Shown here: piece after piece, positions 33,010 to 43,265 of the stretch
Layout: each line of letters begins with the position of its first letter
Position numbering within the stretch: the first letter of the stretch is position 1
Source: Parasponia andersonii
Taxonomy: Eukaryota > Streptophyta > Magnoliopsida > Rosales > Cannabaceae
NCBI GenBank assembly: GCA_002914805.1
Contig: JXTB01000304.1
Coordinates: forward strand, 296,279 to 360,278
Length of the DNA: 64,000 bases
Direction: 5' to 3'
Notes under the pieces: model-generated
Told to the model about the DNA's origin: nothing
Seen by the model: only the letters and a program-made list of their open reading frames with translations
The model's database searches: none
Translations under genes and position numbers: made by a program

Positions 33010-33185
33010 ACACTTTTAGCTACATGAAGAGCTAAAGGAAAGTAGGGTCGGGATCCACCTGTTGGAAGTGGACCCTCCCTAAGGAATGTTTTAGCTACAT
33101 GAAGAGCTGAAGGGAAGCAGGGTCGGGATCCACCCGTTGGAAGTGGACCCTCCCTAAGGAATGTTTTGGCTACACGAAGAGCTAA
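33010..33185. repeat. 75-bp minisatellite in T2
   Basis: GCTACATGAAGAGCT recurs at 33019, 33094 and 33169 (exact 75-bp steps). Each unit has GGGTCGGGATCCACC and GTTGGAAGTGGACCCTCCC. It is homologous to T1 14805-15040. Confidence 0.9.
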
Positions 33186-33811
33186 AAGGAAATAGACTCT
33201 TGCCAGGGGATGATTTATTTTTGCATGATCAGGGTGTGAACTGATTTAGAGTCTACCCGTTGGAAATAGTCCAGAACCAAACCAAACGTGAAGATAGAAA
33301 TCAAGATTAAAACCTGTTTACTATGTCCTAAAAATACAAAGCGTGCAGTTAATAGTGGTGAGCACTCATGAACCCTATTTGCGGGATATAGGTCTAGAGC
33401 GGACTCTTAAGGAGATGTCGGAGTGATAATGCCCTGTTTGTTCCCGGTAAGAGTCAAGCCCAGGCCTTCTCTTTTGAAACGACGGGTCTAAATAATGGTC
33501 GACTAATCCCTGGAGCTGGTTCCGAGCACGGTCCCATTTGGGGTCGGAGAAATCAAGCCACACGCGTGGGTCAAACTCTGCCAAAATAAGTTATAACAAG
33601 AGTTATACTCTAGTGAAACCGGATGAGCCAAAACTTGCACCCCTATCTTCGGAGCTAATTTTGGTAGTCATGACCCGAGGAAGACTCACTAGTAGTCCAA
33701 AATCGAGTCCTTATAATTATTTATACAGACGGTCGGATACAAAAGAAAACAGACTAAAAATAGTGGCACATTTCTTATTATTTATTCAAAGGATTATAAT
33801 GAATGTCAGCT

Positions 33812-36800
33812 TTACGCATATACAAAGTTTGGGGTCCTAGTTACCTCCGTCTGAGGGGGCGCAGCCAACCCCGGCGCTTGGACCAACCTCAGAGAAGGGT
33901 GGCGTGGCCGGGTCGGATTCGTCACTAGAAACAATGACGCGCCTGACCCATCGCCAGTTGAGACCCCGAGACTAGGCTGAGCATCTGGAACCTCTGAAGT
34001 TTGATCTGGTGGACCGGAAGTGGGGACAAGCTCTATGGCACCAGGAGCAGATGTAGAAGGCTCCTCCTTTTCCGCAGCAAGCATCTTCAGCACGTCAGCC
34101 AGATACGTTATACTGATCTCGTCCCCGAGCTGCTGCATATAGTGCTTGACGGAGTAGTGGTCCCTCTCGACGTCTTTCTGATCGTCAAATTGGTCTGGCG
34201 TTACCACATCGGCGTGGCGTTCGAACTCTCTATTCACCCAGTCAGACCTGTAACTTTCCGCAGAAAGGACGTCTACCTACCTCTGGTACCTCGTCTTCAG
34301 TTTATCCGCATCTGCCAACCTATCCTTCAGCACTGCCAGCCTGAGCTCCGCTTGTCGCTGCGATAAGTCGACCAAAAAAGTGTTAATACTGGCAAGGTCC
34401 TCGCAGTATTTGTGAGACATCTCCACCTGAGCACCCATCAGATTCTTGTAATCCAAGAAGAGACATCGGTTTACCTCGTTGGACCGGTCAAGTCTGCGTC
34501 GCAGAGAATGGGCCTCAAGCTTGGATGTCGCCTCGGCTTTTCTCGCTTCCTTGGCATCCTCAACAGCCCGGTCACGAGTGATGAAGGCTAGCCCCATCTC
34601 AGCGCTGGCGCACTGCAACTCTTGCTCCTTGACCCTTAGCTCGTTCTGGGCCAGTCTGGCGGCCTCGAAGTGGGCAAGTTTGTCAGCCTCCGCCTCGGCT
34701 AGTCTCGCAGCCAGCTCCTCGCATCTAGCCCCCTCAGCGCTCAGAGCTTGAGCCACCGCACTGCTGACTCTCGCCTCCTCGAGGCTTCGATATAAGTCAA
34801 AATCGGACCTAAATTTGGCGAGGGCGGCCTGGCTGCGCTCGGCCAATGCAGAGCGGGAACTCAGCTCCTCGGTCAGATCCCTGACACGAGAAGAGTAGAA
34901 GGACTGGATGGCAGTCAACTGCAAGTTAAACAACAAAGGGGGAGTCAACGTTTAGCAAAGATTTTGAAAAACATAGAAGTGACCGAATGGAACAAACCTG
35001 CGCGAAGGTGTGGTTACTGACGAGCTCGAAATTCTCCCAAGAGAGTGCCTCCAGCCCCGACTCTACGGCTGGACCCTCCCTTTGGGCGTCGCCTGCACTT
35101 GGGGAACACAGCCCGGCCCGCCGGGCACGCCTCCAAGGCAATGGCGATAGGGACTGAGGGAAGTCTAGAGCCATCAGGAGCACCATCGGTCACGGTGGGA
35201 GGCAGTGCATCTCCTCTGGGCAGGCCGCTGCGTGCCGACCATTTTCTCCTTAGAAGGTTCAGCGTCGCCCCATCGTCGTCACTGTCAGACGAGGGGGTGA
35301 CCCTGCCCCTCTTCTCCATCCGACCCTCTTCTTCGTTGGACAAGCCGACCTCGCATTGCTGCTTTGTAGGGACCGAGGGAGGGGAGGATAGTCTAGATTT
35401 CAATCTCGGAGCTCTCCCACTGAGCTCGGCGATCTCTCCACCGAGGATAACAGCGCTCGATTTAGAACCAGAGTCAGGGGTGGAGGAGATTGCTGCAGCA
35501 GACCCCCCAGCCGGGCTCGGCGTCATCTCTCCCCCCTGCGTGATCCGTGTGGCAGACAGTCCCCTGGATGGAGTTTCGCTTGCATCGGAGCAAGGGACCG
35601 CTAGCATTTCGCCTCCCAAAAGCACCACGAGGTGTCGGCAAGTGGGTGCCTTGGTACGAGCCTTGTGTGCCGCGGCTCCCCCCTTGATGGGTGAGGGATC
35701 AGCTGATGGGCCCGTCTCAGAACTTGCAGAGAACAAATAACATATTTAGTTCACGGCCACAATCCGACCCACGAAACTTGAGGATGCGAAAATGAACTCA
35801 CCCTTAGCCTTCTTGGGGGCGGCGGTCTCCTCGCTGCTGAGCCTGACGCACTCCGCGGCCACAAGCCTCACGGCCTCCTCGAGCTCGTGGCTAGTCGGCG
35901 CCACCAGGTCATTGGAGCCCGCTAATTGGCTTGAAGCCGTAACCTACCGGCCCACCATGGTAATTTTGTCATGCTCATCCTGGCAGAATCAGTTCAGGGT
36001 AGAGGCGTCAAGTCGACTCTGCATATGCTTGGTGATGACCCAGGTGTCCAGAGGGAATGAGAGGTATGACACCATCCTGGGTATCATGTTCATCACCAAG
36101 GGGTTAAGGACGGCCTGGATGTGCCGGCAATCCCCGGGAGATCCGAAGATGATTATCCCCTCCAGGCTTTTGAGCCGCCCCGCTGACAAGTGCGGCTCGA
36201 ACCTACTCTCTTCCACCGAGGTTGCGCAAGACAAAATAACATGAGCAATAACAGACAGAGAGAACATAGACTCGATAATCACAACCTGGCACTTACTCTG
36301 CAGGAAGGCTGAGGGAACTTGGAAGTGCTCGCCATTCACCCAAGGGGAACACCACGCCCCTCCAACGGCATATAGCCTGGCGTGAGAGTCCCATTGTTTG
36401 TCCGACTGCTGCAATCCCCAGAAGATGTGACGTCCTGGTAGTGGTTGGAGGTAGAAGGTGGGGTAGGAGCCTTTCTTGGGAATAAGGATAAGCTTATAAG
36501 CATAAAAGACCGCCTCCAGGTCAATATGCATGTTATAGATAACTGACAGGGTGCAAAGCCCCATCAGAATCATGATCCCATTTGCATTCAGCTGCATCGG
36601 ATGGATTCCCATCAGAGCAAAGAATTGGTGGATCATGGGAGGAAGAGGGAATCGCAGCCAATCCAGATGCTTTTTGCCCAGGATGATGGAACCCTCGGGG
36701 GCGCAAGGACGAAGATACCAGTCTGCAGGGCCCTCAACCCATTGTAGTGTCACTCCTTCGGGGAGGTAGATTTGCCTCCTCAGTGAATCCAGCTCTGAAT

Positions 36801-36840
36801 CCACAACGAGGCACAATTCTTGGTATTGACTTGAAGCCAT
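33812..36840 (-). pseudogene. T2 antisense gene: Transposase_28-like domain, acidic linker, coiled coil
   Basis: Four exons on minus: 36840-36297, 36221-35802, 35722-34998 and 34918-33812, with introns of only 75-80 bp. Exon 1 starts MASSQYQELCLVVDSELDSL and carries VEGPADWYLRP, LGKKHLDWLRFPLPP and MQLNANGIMILMGL, resembling the Pfam 'putative gypsy type transposon' family. Exon 3 is a Ser/Pro/Gly linker with SSDSDDDGATL. Exon 4 is a long coiled coil (EELAARLAEAEADKL..., STNTFLVDLSQRQAELRL-like). Lesions: TGA at 35989, TAG at 35944, TAG at 34277, and an AA instead of AG acceptor at 36223-36222. The first intron stays open because it is 75 bp. Function is unknown; a role in particle or chromatin biology would be speculation. 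Confidence 0.78.
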
Positions 36841-36963
36841 TATTCTGAAATACGACTGAAAGAGTAAAGGACTTTAGAGGGGAAGAAAGCGGAAACCCTA
36901 GGATTTTATGAGGCTAGAATGATTGAAGATTTTGGTAAAGTGGCAAACGAACGCAATTGCGAC

Positions 36964-36971
36964 TTTTTATA
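36964..36971 (-). promoter_or_regulatory. TATA box of the T2 antisense gene
   Basis: The minus strand reads CCCTCTATAAAAAGTCGC about 125 bases upstream of the antisense ATG (36840), between that gene and the 3' LTR. It is conserved in T1. Confidence 0.55.
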
Positions 36972-37166
36972 GAGGGGAAGCCGAAGAGTTTTTCTGGAAA
37001 ATGGGAGAATGAGGGAGACCAAACTGTCGGAACTTCAAAATTCAAACAGATTTCGTGATATGGGATGATGTGCCTCCGCATCGGTAAGATGGGAACCACG
37101 TGCATCCCCCAAATTGGAGGAATGGAGAAACGATTTCCCCACTAGATGGATACGAATCCGTCAAGT

Positions 37167-37183
37167 AGGGAAATAGGGGCAGT
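37167..37183 (+). other. T2 polypurine tract
   Basis: AGGGAAATAGGGGCAGT lies directly upstream of the 3' LTR first base (37184). Confidence 0.82.
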
Positions 37184-38045
37184 TGTGGGACCCGTTCCCA
37201 AGCCATACGCCACGTGGATGGCAGAGCGGTTGAACAGGTCACAAAAGGGGCCTACCGTCCTACAGGTGTCGAGAGTGATTAGTTAAAGACTACGCGGGTC
37301 GCACGTGATCTACCAATCAGCCATTGGGCCGTCCGAAGTTAGGGCCGAGCCCATCACAGACCCTGGACAGTTTTGGCCCAGTCCGACCCTTACCTCGACA
37401 GCTAGGAGGTCGGATGTCCCAAGGTTACCTAGACAGTTGGGGGGGTCAGAAACCCCAAGGATCTTCCACCTGAATACAATGGAAAGCAACTCACGACTCC
37501 AGACCTAGACAGAGCATTTAATGTAATCCTGGGTAGGCGTGCGTAAGGGGCAAGCCGTCCTGACAGAACGACGATTCATCCAAATCTCACCCCTAACAGA
37601 TTCAAGCCATAGGAGGCGGCGAAAATCAGGCTACGGAGATACAGAGGAGATCACAGAAATCTCGGCCCATGACTTCGGAAAAAGACTTTGAGTAGGAAGG
37701 TACTCAGTCCGGAGATTGAGGCCCGCATGGTTCAAGATCTCAGGACTATACATATATGAGCCATGCGTTCTCGAGAGGGGCATGTACGCTTACAGAGAGA
37801 AATATATAAAAAAGCTTAAGAGTAAAAAACATACATATATATTGAACTAATTCCTTGCTACCCTATATCAAAGATAAAACCACTAGCTTAAGTATCGGAG
37901 AATCTTTGCAGGTAGCCACCCCTGCCTCTCCGACCCTGCTTGGAGTTCAGAGTATTTTAGGATAGCAAGGACACGTGGACAGTTGGAGAACACATCATCG
38001 GCGATTCAGAGACACGTGGACGGCTGGTGAGAAACCGCTCCAACA
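37184..38045 (+). repeat. 3' LTR of T2
   Basis: TGTGGGACCCGTTCCC to CCGCTCCAACA, collinear with 24976-25843, followed by the right target duplication CTTTT. Confidence 0.93.
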
Positions 38046-38050
38046 CTTTT

Positions 38051-38290
38051 TAATGAGTCAATTGTATGATTCTATACCTCTGTACTATCTTATCACATGT
38101 CTTTATCAATGTTTTAACTTATGTTTTCGATGTCTAGTATTGATTATCATTACATCACTACTTCTACGAGCAATTACCTACGTGAGGCAATCATTTTCAA
38201 TCTTAGTTGCTGAGGTCTTATACTTGTTAATGAGTCAGTTGTATGATTCTATACCTCTTTGTGTACTATCTTATCATGTGTCTTTATGTG
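38051..38290. repeat. Host tandem repeat of about 180 bp interrupted by T2
   Basis: TAATGAGTCAATTGTATGATTC...GAGGTCTTATACTTG (38051-38228) is followed by TTAATGAGTCAGTTGTATGATTC... (from about 38228). The left part of another unit lies at about 24855-24975 before T2. So at least two tandem units existed before T2 inserted. Confidence 0.8.
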
Positions 38291-38491
38291 GCATTGGTAT
38301 GTTGGCGAAATTCTAACACTAGGTGCAAAGTGTATGTTACACACTTCTTGATTCATCTAGTATTTATTTTGGTACTTATAAATTATGTGATCAAGTGTTC
38401 ATTCTCATTCGGACCATAATTCCTTACCATTTTACATGTACCCTCTGTCATATTTAAATTTCGAGATGAAATTCTTTTAAGGAGGGAAAGA

Positions 38492-38713
38492 TGTAAAACC
38501 TCTTAATTTCGTGAAGGTATTTTGGTCTTTTGATTATTAAAAAAATAATAAAATAAAAATACAAATTTGGACTAATTGAATGAAAAGTTAAAAATATAAG
38601 CTATTTTACAATTTTAAGGGACTTATTTGATGAAAATCTCAAACTAGGGACTAAACAGCAAATCATGGAGTCCATTTATAGCATGACACGTGTCCCTTTC
38701 TTTTTCCCTCAGC

Positions 38714-38767
<54 letters not shown>

Positions 38768-40932
38768 TTAGTTTCTCTCTCTTCCTCCATGACAAAGAAG
38801 CTGACAGCTGCAGGTCCTCGCCGGTCGATATTCTCTAGCAGCCGTTGAGTCGCGCAATCACTGGGATCGTGACGAGGACCTTAGATAAAGTCTCTAGCCG
38901 ACGTTATAGCTCTGTCAGAGCCCTAGTTCACTGGCGATGATGGAAAATTGATGCAAAGAGAATTAGTCATCAGAGCCTATTCAGGCGACGATAGACTCCG
39001 AAGCTATGCAATTTGGATTTCTCTTGACAAGAGGAATTACATGATACGTTTTTTACAACTCAATATTACCTGGATTGAATTTTGTTATTGTTGAACGATT
39101 TTGAGCTTTTTAGTTTTTAGGTTGACTTTTTAATCTGACCATTAGATCATCAAATAAATCTCATATTTGTAATGTACTAATGAAAACGTGAATTTTAAGA
39201 TATATTTTGAGTATATCTGGTGATCAACACGGAAAACGAAATTAGACGGCATCGATTTCACCTCATTTTGCATGTCACTGGGTTGTGTTTCAACCCGAGC
39301 CCGAATGTGTCAAGTTATATGTCTAAATCTAGCTAATTTAAGTGCTAGAAATTCAATGGTGAGTTCCGTTTCGCGATTTAAGGCTGTGTTAGAAAGTCAA
39401 ATTTTTAAACCAAATGTTCGAGGGTTCGAAAATGAACCTTGACGCTTTGAATGACTACCAAACGACATAAAACACTCTTAATAGCATCTTAGTATTATCT
39501 AATCACTCGATTGAAGTAGAGATTCAATTACTTAATCTATAAATTGGTTTAATTTTAATTTTCACATATTTTGAGTAAATATAGAATTTTGTAAAATATT
39601 TGATTAAAATGTGATTTATATCTATTTTGACATGATTTGATATTTAAACTACTTGAGAGGCACATCACACTAGTTGGTGTGCCAAATTATTTTATTTTAA
39701 AACTATTTTTGTAGGAATTGGATTTTATTGGTTTTGATGAATATGGTTGTTGTGCTATTGAAATTATTATAAAATGCAATTTGAATAATAATTTACTGTT
39801 GAGAACTAAACTTGATTGATTAAAAATATTGCATAGTCTGTTTTTGCATTTTGTAGAAAATAGTGCATATTTTCATTCATGTCATCCATATAGCATTGCA
39901 TACATTCTTTGCACCTACGCGGCTGGTAGACTTACGGTACTTCTATTGGGTGCTCAGACTTACGACACCCCTTCAGAGTGTTTGGACTTACAGTATCCTA
40001 TCTAGGGTATTTGGACTATATATCATACTCATAGTTTCCAACTTAGGTGACTCAGACACAATACACATGTGTAATTATCCACTTAGGGTGGCTCACACTA
40101 TATTGCATACTTACGGTCACCAGTTTTTGGTGGCTCGGACATGTCATTAATTATATTACCTGTTATATACTTAACTTGAATAGATATGTATTGGATTTAA
40201 TGTGATGTTTTATTAAGGTTTAATATATTTGAATCTTTGGAAAAATTACTTTGATCTAAGATGATATTTTACAATGGTTTGAAAGATTTAAACCCTTAGA
40301 AAATGTTTTCAATCAGATTTTTGAAAACTGTTTGAATATTTTACTAACCATACCGGACCTTAAAAATAAGTATTTTGTTCTGATCAAAAACTTGTAATTA
40401 AATCTCTACTGAGATTCACGTACACACCTCTTACTTCCTCCCATTTTCAAGTATTTGTGTAATTGTGGTAGTGGTCTCGATAGTTAGACAAATTGTTGGC
40501 CTTGTACCTACAGTTCTATTTTTATTCACTGTAGGTATTTATATAATATTGATTTTCTTTTCTCGTTTAAATATTTAACCAAGTTTAATGTTCTTATTAA
40601 GTGGACATATGTGGGTATTTAATACTATATATTTGAATACTTAAAATAATAAATGATTTTTGTAAACTATTTTGGACTCTGGACTCATTTTATCGAAAAT
40701 TATGATTTTAAGTAAAAAGTTTCTAAATGAATTAAATGGAATTCCTCTAAAGTGTATGTCTTCTCGAAAAATTAAAACTAATAAGAGGATTCGTAATTGT
40801 GAAATTTACTTATTTTTGAAGACTAAAATTTAAAAATTCTAAGTATTTGATTTTCTGAAATTTTAAAAATCACTATTACTATTTCAACGTAAAATTACTA
40901 AAAATTATAATTTTAGATTTCCAGTCATAACA
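38492..40932 (+). mobile_element. LTR of the long-LTR Ty3/gypsy family (copy B) with adjoining 3' end remnant
   Basis: Directly upstream is TTTCGAGATGAAATTCTTTTAAGGAGGGAAAG (38457-38491): the last codons of a Ty3/gypsy pol of the Tekay/Del type plus its polypurine tract. The LTR begins TGTAAAACCTC at 38492 and by comparison ends near CAGTCATAACA (40932). It shares blocks with copies A and C, for example GTTATATGTCTAA near 39313 and TTTCGCGATTTAAGG near 39370. A (CT)n run at about 38707-38762 lies inside. Most of the internal region is gone, so it is a truncated 3' end. Confidence 0.7.
38707..38762. repeat. (CT)n microsatellite in LTR copy B
   Basis: A run of CTCTCT of about 50 bases. Copy C has a short (CT)n at the comparable site (45111-45128), so the repeat belongs to the LTR family and has expanded here. 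Confidence 0.95.
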
Positions 40933-41427
40933 TTTAAGATTTGCCTGAACTGATACTCTAAATAAAGACTTAAGAAATAATAACATGGCAAAGGAATAGT
41001 CAGCTATATTCCCAAATCTAGAAAAACAACGACACTTACGATTGCTAAGGAAAAGAAATTTCTTGATATGTAACGCAATAGATTCTTCGATAACAACAGC
41101 TAAAAGAAGTCTCTATGAATTTTTTTTTTAAAAAAACAAAGTCCCTATTAACAAAGTAACGGCATAGACTCAATATTTGCAGCAGATAATTCTAATCAAT
41201 ATGAGGAAGTAGTCAGCAAGTTATTTAATATATATATATAGTAGGTTTTTTTTTTTTTAACCCATAACAAAAAATAAGAAGAAGAAATAGAATTAACAAT
41301 AAATATCTTTTCATACACATTATTATAATCGTTGGATCACTGTTAGATAATGATCTAAAAATTTAAAAAATATACCTATACATATATTTTTGTTTTTTTT
41401 AAAAAGATACTTACCGGATTGACAACC

Positions 41428-41478
<51 letters not shown>

Positions 41479-42018
41479 TTTGTTTAGTTTCTTTTACACC
41501 TAAATTATTAGGTGACCCTTCTTATAATCAATTTTTGTTTTCTATAATAAAAAAATATTAACAATATACGTCTTTTCATATATATTATTATAATCATTAG
41601 ATTATCACGACTAAAAAAAAATATTTATACATAAAAAAAAAAAACTTATGGGATTGACGATTCGTGCATTTGTTCATTTTCTTTTACAACTAAATTATTA
41701 CTTGACCCTTCCTATCATCAATTTCCGTTACCAATCCTGATTTTAAATAGGTATTTTTTTTCTTATTTATTGTCCCTTTGATTGCGTGGTGAAGCACGTA
41801 ATATAAAATGACTAAATAGTAAATTGTCAATGTTGTCCAATATCATGGTGTTGAATTTCGCCGATCGTTCTAGCTATAGAAGAATTTGAATTTGACAACA
41901 CCGCGTACGTACACCTTCAAGTTCAACGCGAGGAATTGACAATAAAAAAGTTTAAAGAAAACTTAATCAACAAATTAAATATAATTATTCCCCTTACAAT
42001 TTATTATCACAAAGTACA
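40933..42018. other. AT-rich upstream region of the ENTH gene with a degenerate tandem duplication
   Basis: Two related segments of about 240 bases: 41296-41535 and 41560-41730. Both read AACAATAxATxTCTTTTCATAxA...ATTATTATAATC, then ACTTA(C/T)(C/G)GGATTGAC, GCATTTGTT, TTCTTTTAC...CTAAATTATTA and TGACCCTTCxTAT. The first is interrupted by a (TA)n of about 45 bases (41431-41475). No gene was seen. Confidence 0.6.
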
Positions 42019-42027
42019 TATATAAAA
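42019..42027 (+). promoter_or_regulatory. Possible TATA box of the ENTH gene
   Basis: TATATAAAA lies about 100 bases before the chosen ATG (42120). It is a consensus match only, in AT-rich DNA. Confidence 0.35.
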
Positions 42028-42119
42028 CAACACTGAAATAAAAAATATAAAGACGTGTCTGCATACCTTTATATATGTATAACATATGTCCCACATCTAC
42101 CCATCTCCCAATTTCGTAT

Positions 42120-43187
42120 ATGGGAATTATGATCAGGCGAAGGAAACTACGGAGCCTCGTGGGCATCCTCAAAGACAAAGCCTCTCTCGTCAAGGCCACT
42201 CTTTCAACTAACCGCCACGCGTCCTCCTTACGCGTGGCTGTCCTCCGCGCCACCACACACGATATGTCGTCTCCTCCCTCGGAGAATCGCATCTCCGCCG
42301 TCCTCGGCTGCGGCGGCCAAGGCACCCGCCGCACCTCGTGTGCGTGCGTCGACGCGCTCATGGGCCGCCTCCACGCCACGTGCAGCGCCGCCGTGGCCCT
42401 CAAGTGCCTCCTCGTCGCTCACAACATCGTCTCCCGAGGCTCCTTCATCCTCAAAGACCAACTCTCCTTCTACCCTTCTTCCGGGGGCCAAAACTTCCTC
42501 AACCTCTCAACGTTCCGCGACAAATCGGATAACGACACGTGGCAGCTTTCCTCGTGGGTCAGGTGGTACGCCACCGTAGTGGAACAAAACCTCATCGTTT
42601 CTAGGGCTCTAGGGTACTATCTAAGTAACTCGTCGTCGACTAGTTCGGATCACAACAATAAGGTTTTGGCCCTACTGAGCTCGGAGCTTTTATGCGAGGT
42701 GGATGCTCTTGTGGGCTACGTGGAGTGCACGCGCGAGGCTCCTGATCCCTCACGTGATCACGTCGAGATGAGGAGGAATGGTTTGGTGTACGAAGTATTG
42801 GGACTCGTGGGGAAAGATTACAGGTTGGTTCAACATGAAGTGTCGCTCCGATTCAAGGAACTCGGAGACAGAATAAAGGGTCTGAGTAGCGGCGAGTTGA
42901 CTCGGTTTCTAGATGGTTTGAAGAGGCTAGAGGGTTGTAAAGAGCGGTTGTTGTCGTTGTTCTTGAAGAGGAGAAGCGATGATAAGTTTTGGGATACGAT
43001 CAGTGAGGTCAAGACGAAGATCTTGGAAGTGGTGGAGAAAAGAGGGCAGAAGAAGAGGCTGGTCACGTGGGTTGGAGGGGAAGATCACGTGGAGAGAAAG
43101 TCAACTAGGTTTTGGATAAAGCCGCCGTGGACTGAGAGGCCGCCCGGGACAGTTGTGCCGGTTTCCATATGTAGTGGAGGTTGGTAA
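42120..43187 (+). CDS. Putative clathrin assembly protein, ANTH/ENTH domain (At4g40080-like)
   Basis: A single uninterrupted frame of 355 residues. I start at ATG 42120 (MGIMIRRRKLRSLVGILKDK), because family members begin just before the first helix; an in-frame ATG at 42075 would add 15 atypical residues. The ANTH lipid-binding region has LKDKASLVKA (residues 17-26), corresponding to the phosphoinositide-binding IKDKA motif, followed by LRVAVLRATTHD, VALKCLLVAHNIV and SSWVRWYATVVEQ. A helical C-half ends at residue 355. Such proteins bind PI lipids and clathrin/SNAREs in endocytosis. This short subclass lacks the long tail with DPF/NPF motifs seen in AP180, and I see none here. The coding region is GC-richer than its AT-rich flanks and has no introns. 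Confidence 0.9.
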   Translation: MGIMIRRRKLRSLVGILKDKASLVKATLSTNRHASSLRVAVLRATTHDMSSPPSENRISAVLGCGGQGTRRTSCACVDALMGRLHATCSAAVALKCLLVAHNIVSRGSFILKDQLSFYPSSGGQNFLNLSTFRDKSDNDTWQLSSWVRWYATVVEQNLIVSRALGYYLSNSSSTSSDHNNKVLALLSSELLCEVDALVGYVECTREAPDPSRDHVEMRRNGLVYEVLGLVGKDYRLVQHEVSLRFKELGDRIKGLSSGELTRFLDGLKRLEGCKERLLSLFLKRRSDDKFWDTISEVKTKILEVVEKRGQKKRLVTWVGGEDHVERKSTRFWIKPPWTERPPGTVVPVSICSGGW

Positions 43188-43255
43188 AGACTTGGTCCGA
43201 CTCCTGTAAGTGTGTGAACAGTATTATACTTACATGTTTTGGTTAATTCTTGGTG

Positions 43256-43265
43256 AATAAATAAA
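43256..43265 (+). terminator. Poly(A) signal after the ENTH gene
   Basis: Two overlapping AATAAA motifs (AATAAATAAA) about 70 bases past the stop codon fit a plant near-upstream polyadenylation element. Confidence 0.5.

Larger units (their letters stand above)
24976..38045 (+). mobile_element. Tat-lineage Ty3/gypsy retrotransposon T2, full length, recently degraded
   Basis: A 13,070-bp element with LTRs 24976-25843 and 37184-38045, flanked by CTTAT (24971-24975) and CTTTT (38046-38050), a 5-bp duplication with one mismatch. Removing the element joins ...GAGGTCTTATA + CTT.T + TAATGAGTC, matching an uninterrupted copy at about 38211-38236 (CTTATACTTGTTAATGAGTC), which confirms the boundaries. 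The layout is gag, protease, RT, degenerate RNase H, second RNase H, integrase, two minisatellites, antisense gene, polypurine tract. The length includes a 116-base assembly artefact at 28985-29100. Long open frames remain, but stops in gag, pol and the antisense gene make it non-autonomous now. Confidence 0.93.

Noticed and set aside
35045..35740. A 231-residue plus-strand frame
   Set aside because: It is the shadow of antisense exon 3 (34998-35722), which has conserved splice sites and a counterpart in T1.
41975..42491. Minus-strand frames over the ENTH gene
   Set aside because: GC-rich codons of the plus-strand gene leave the complement open. No family features on minus.
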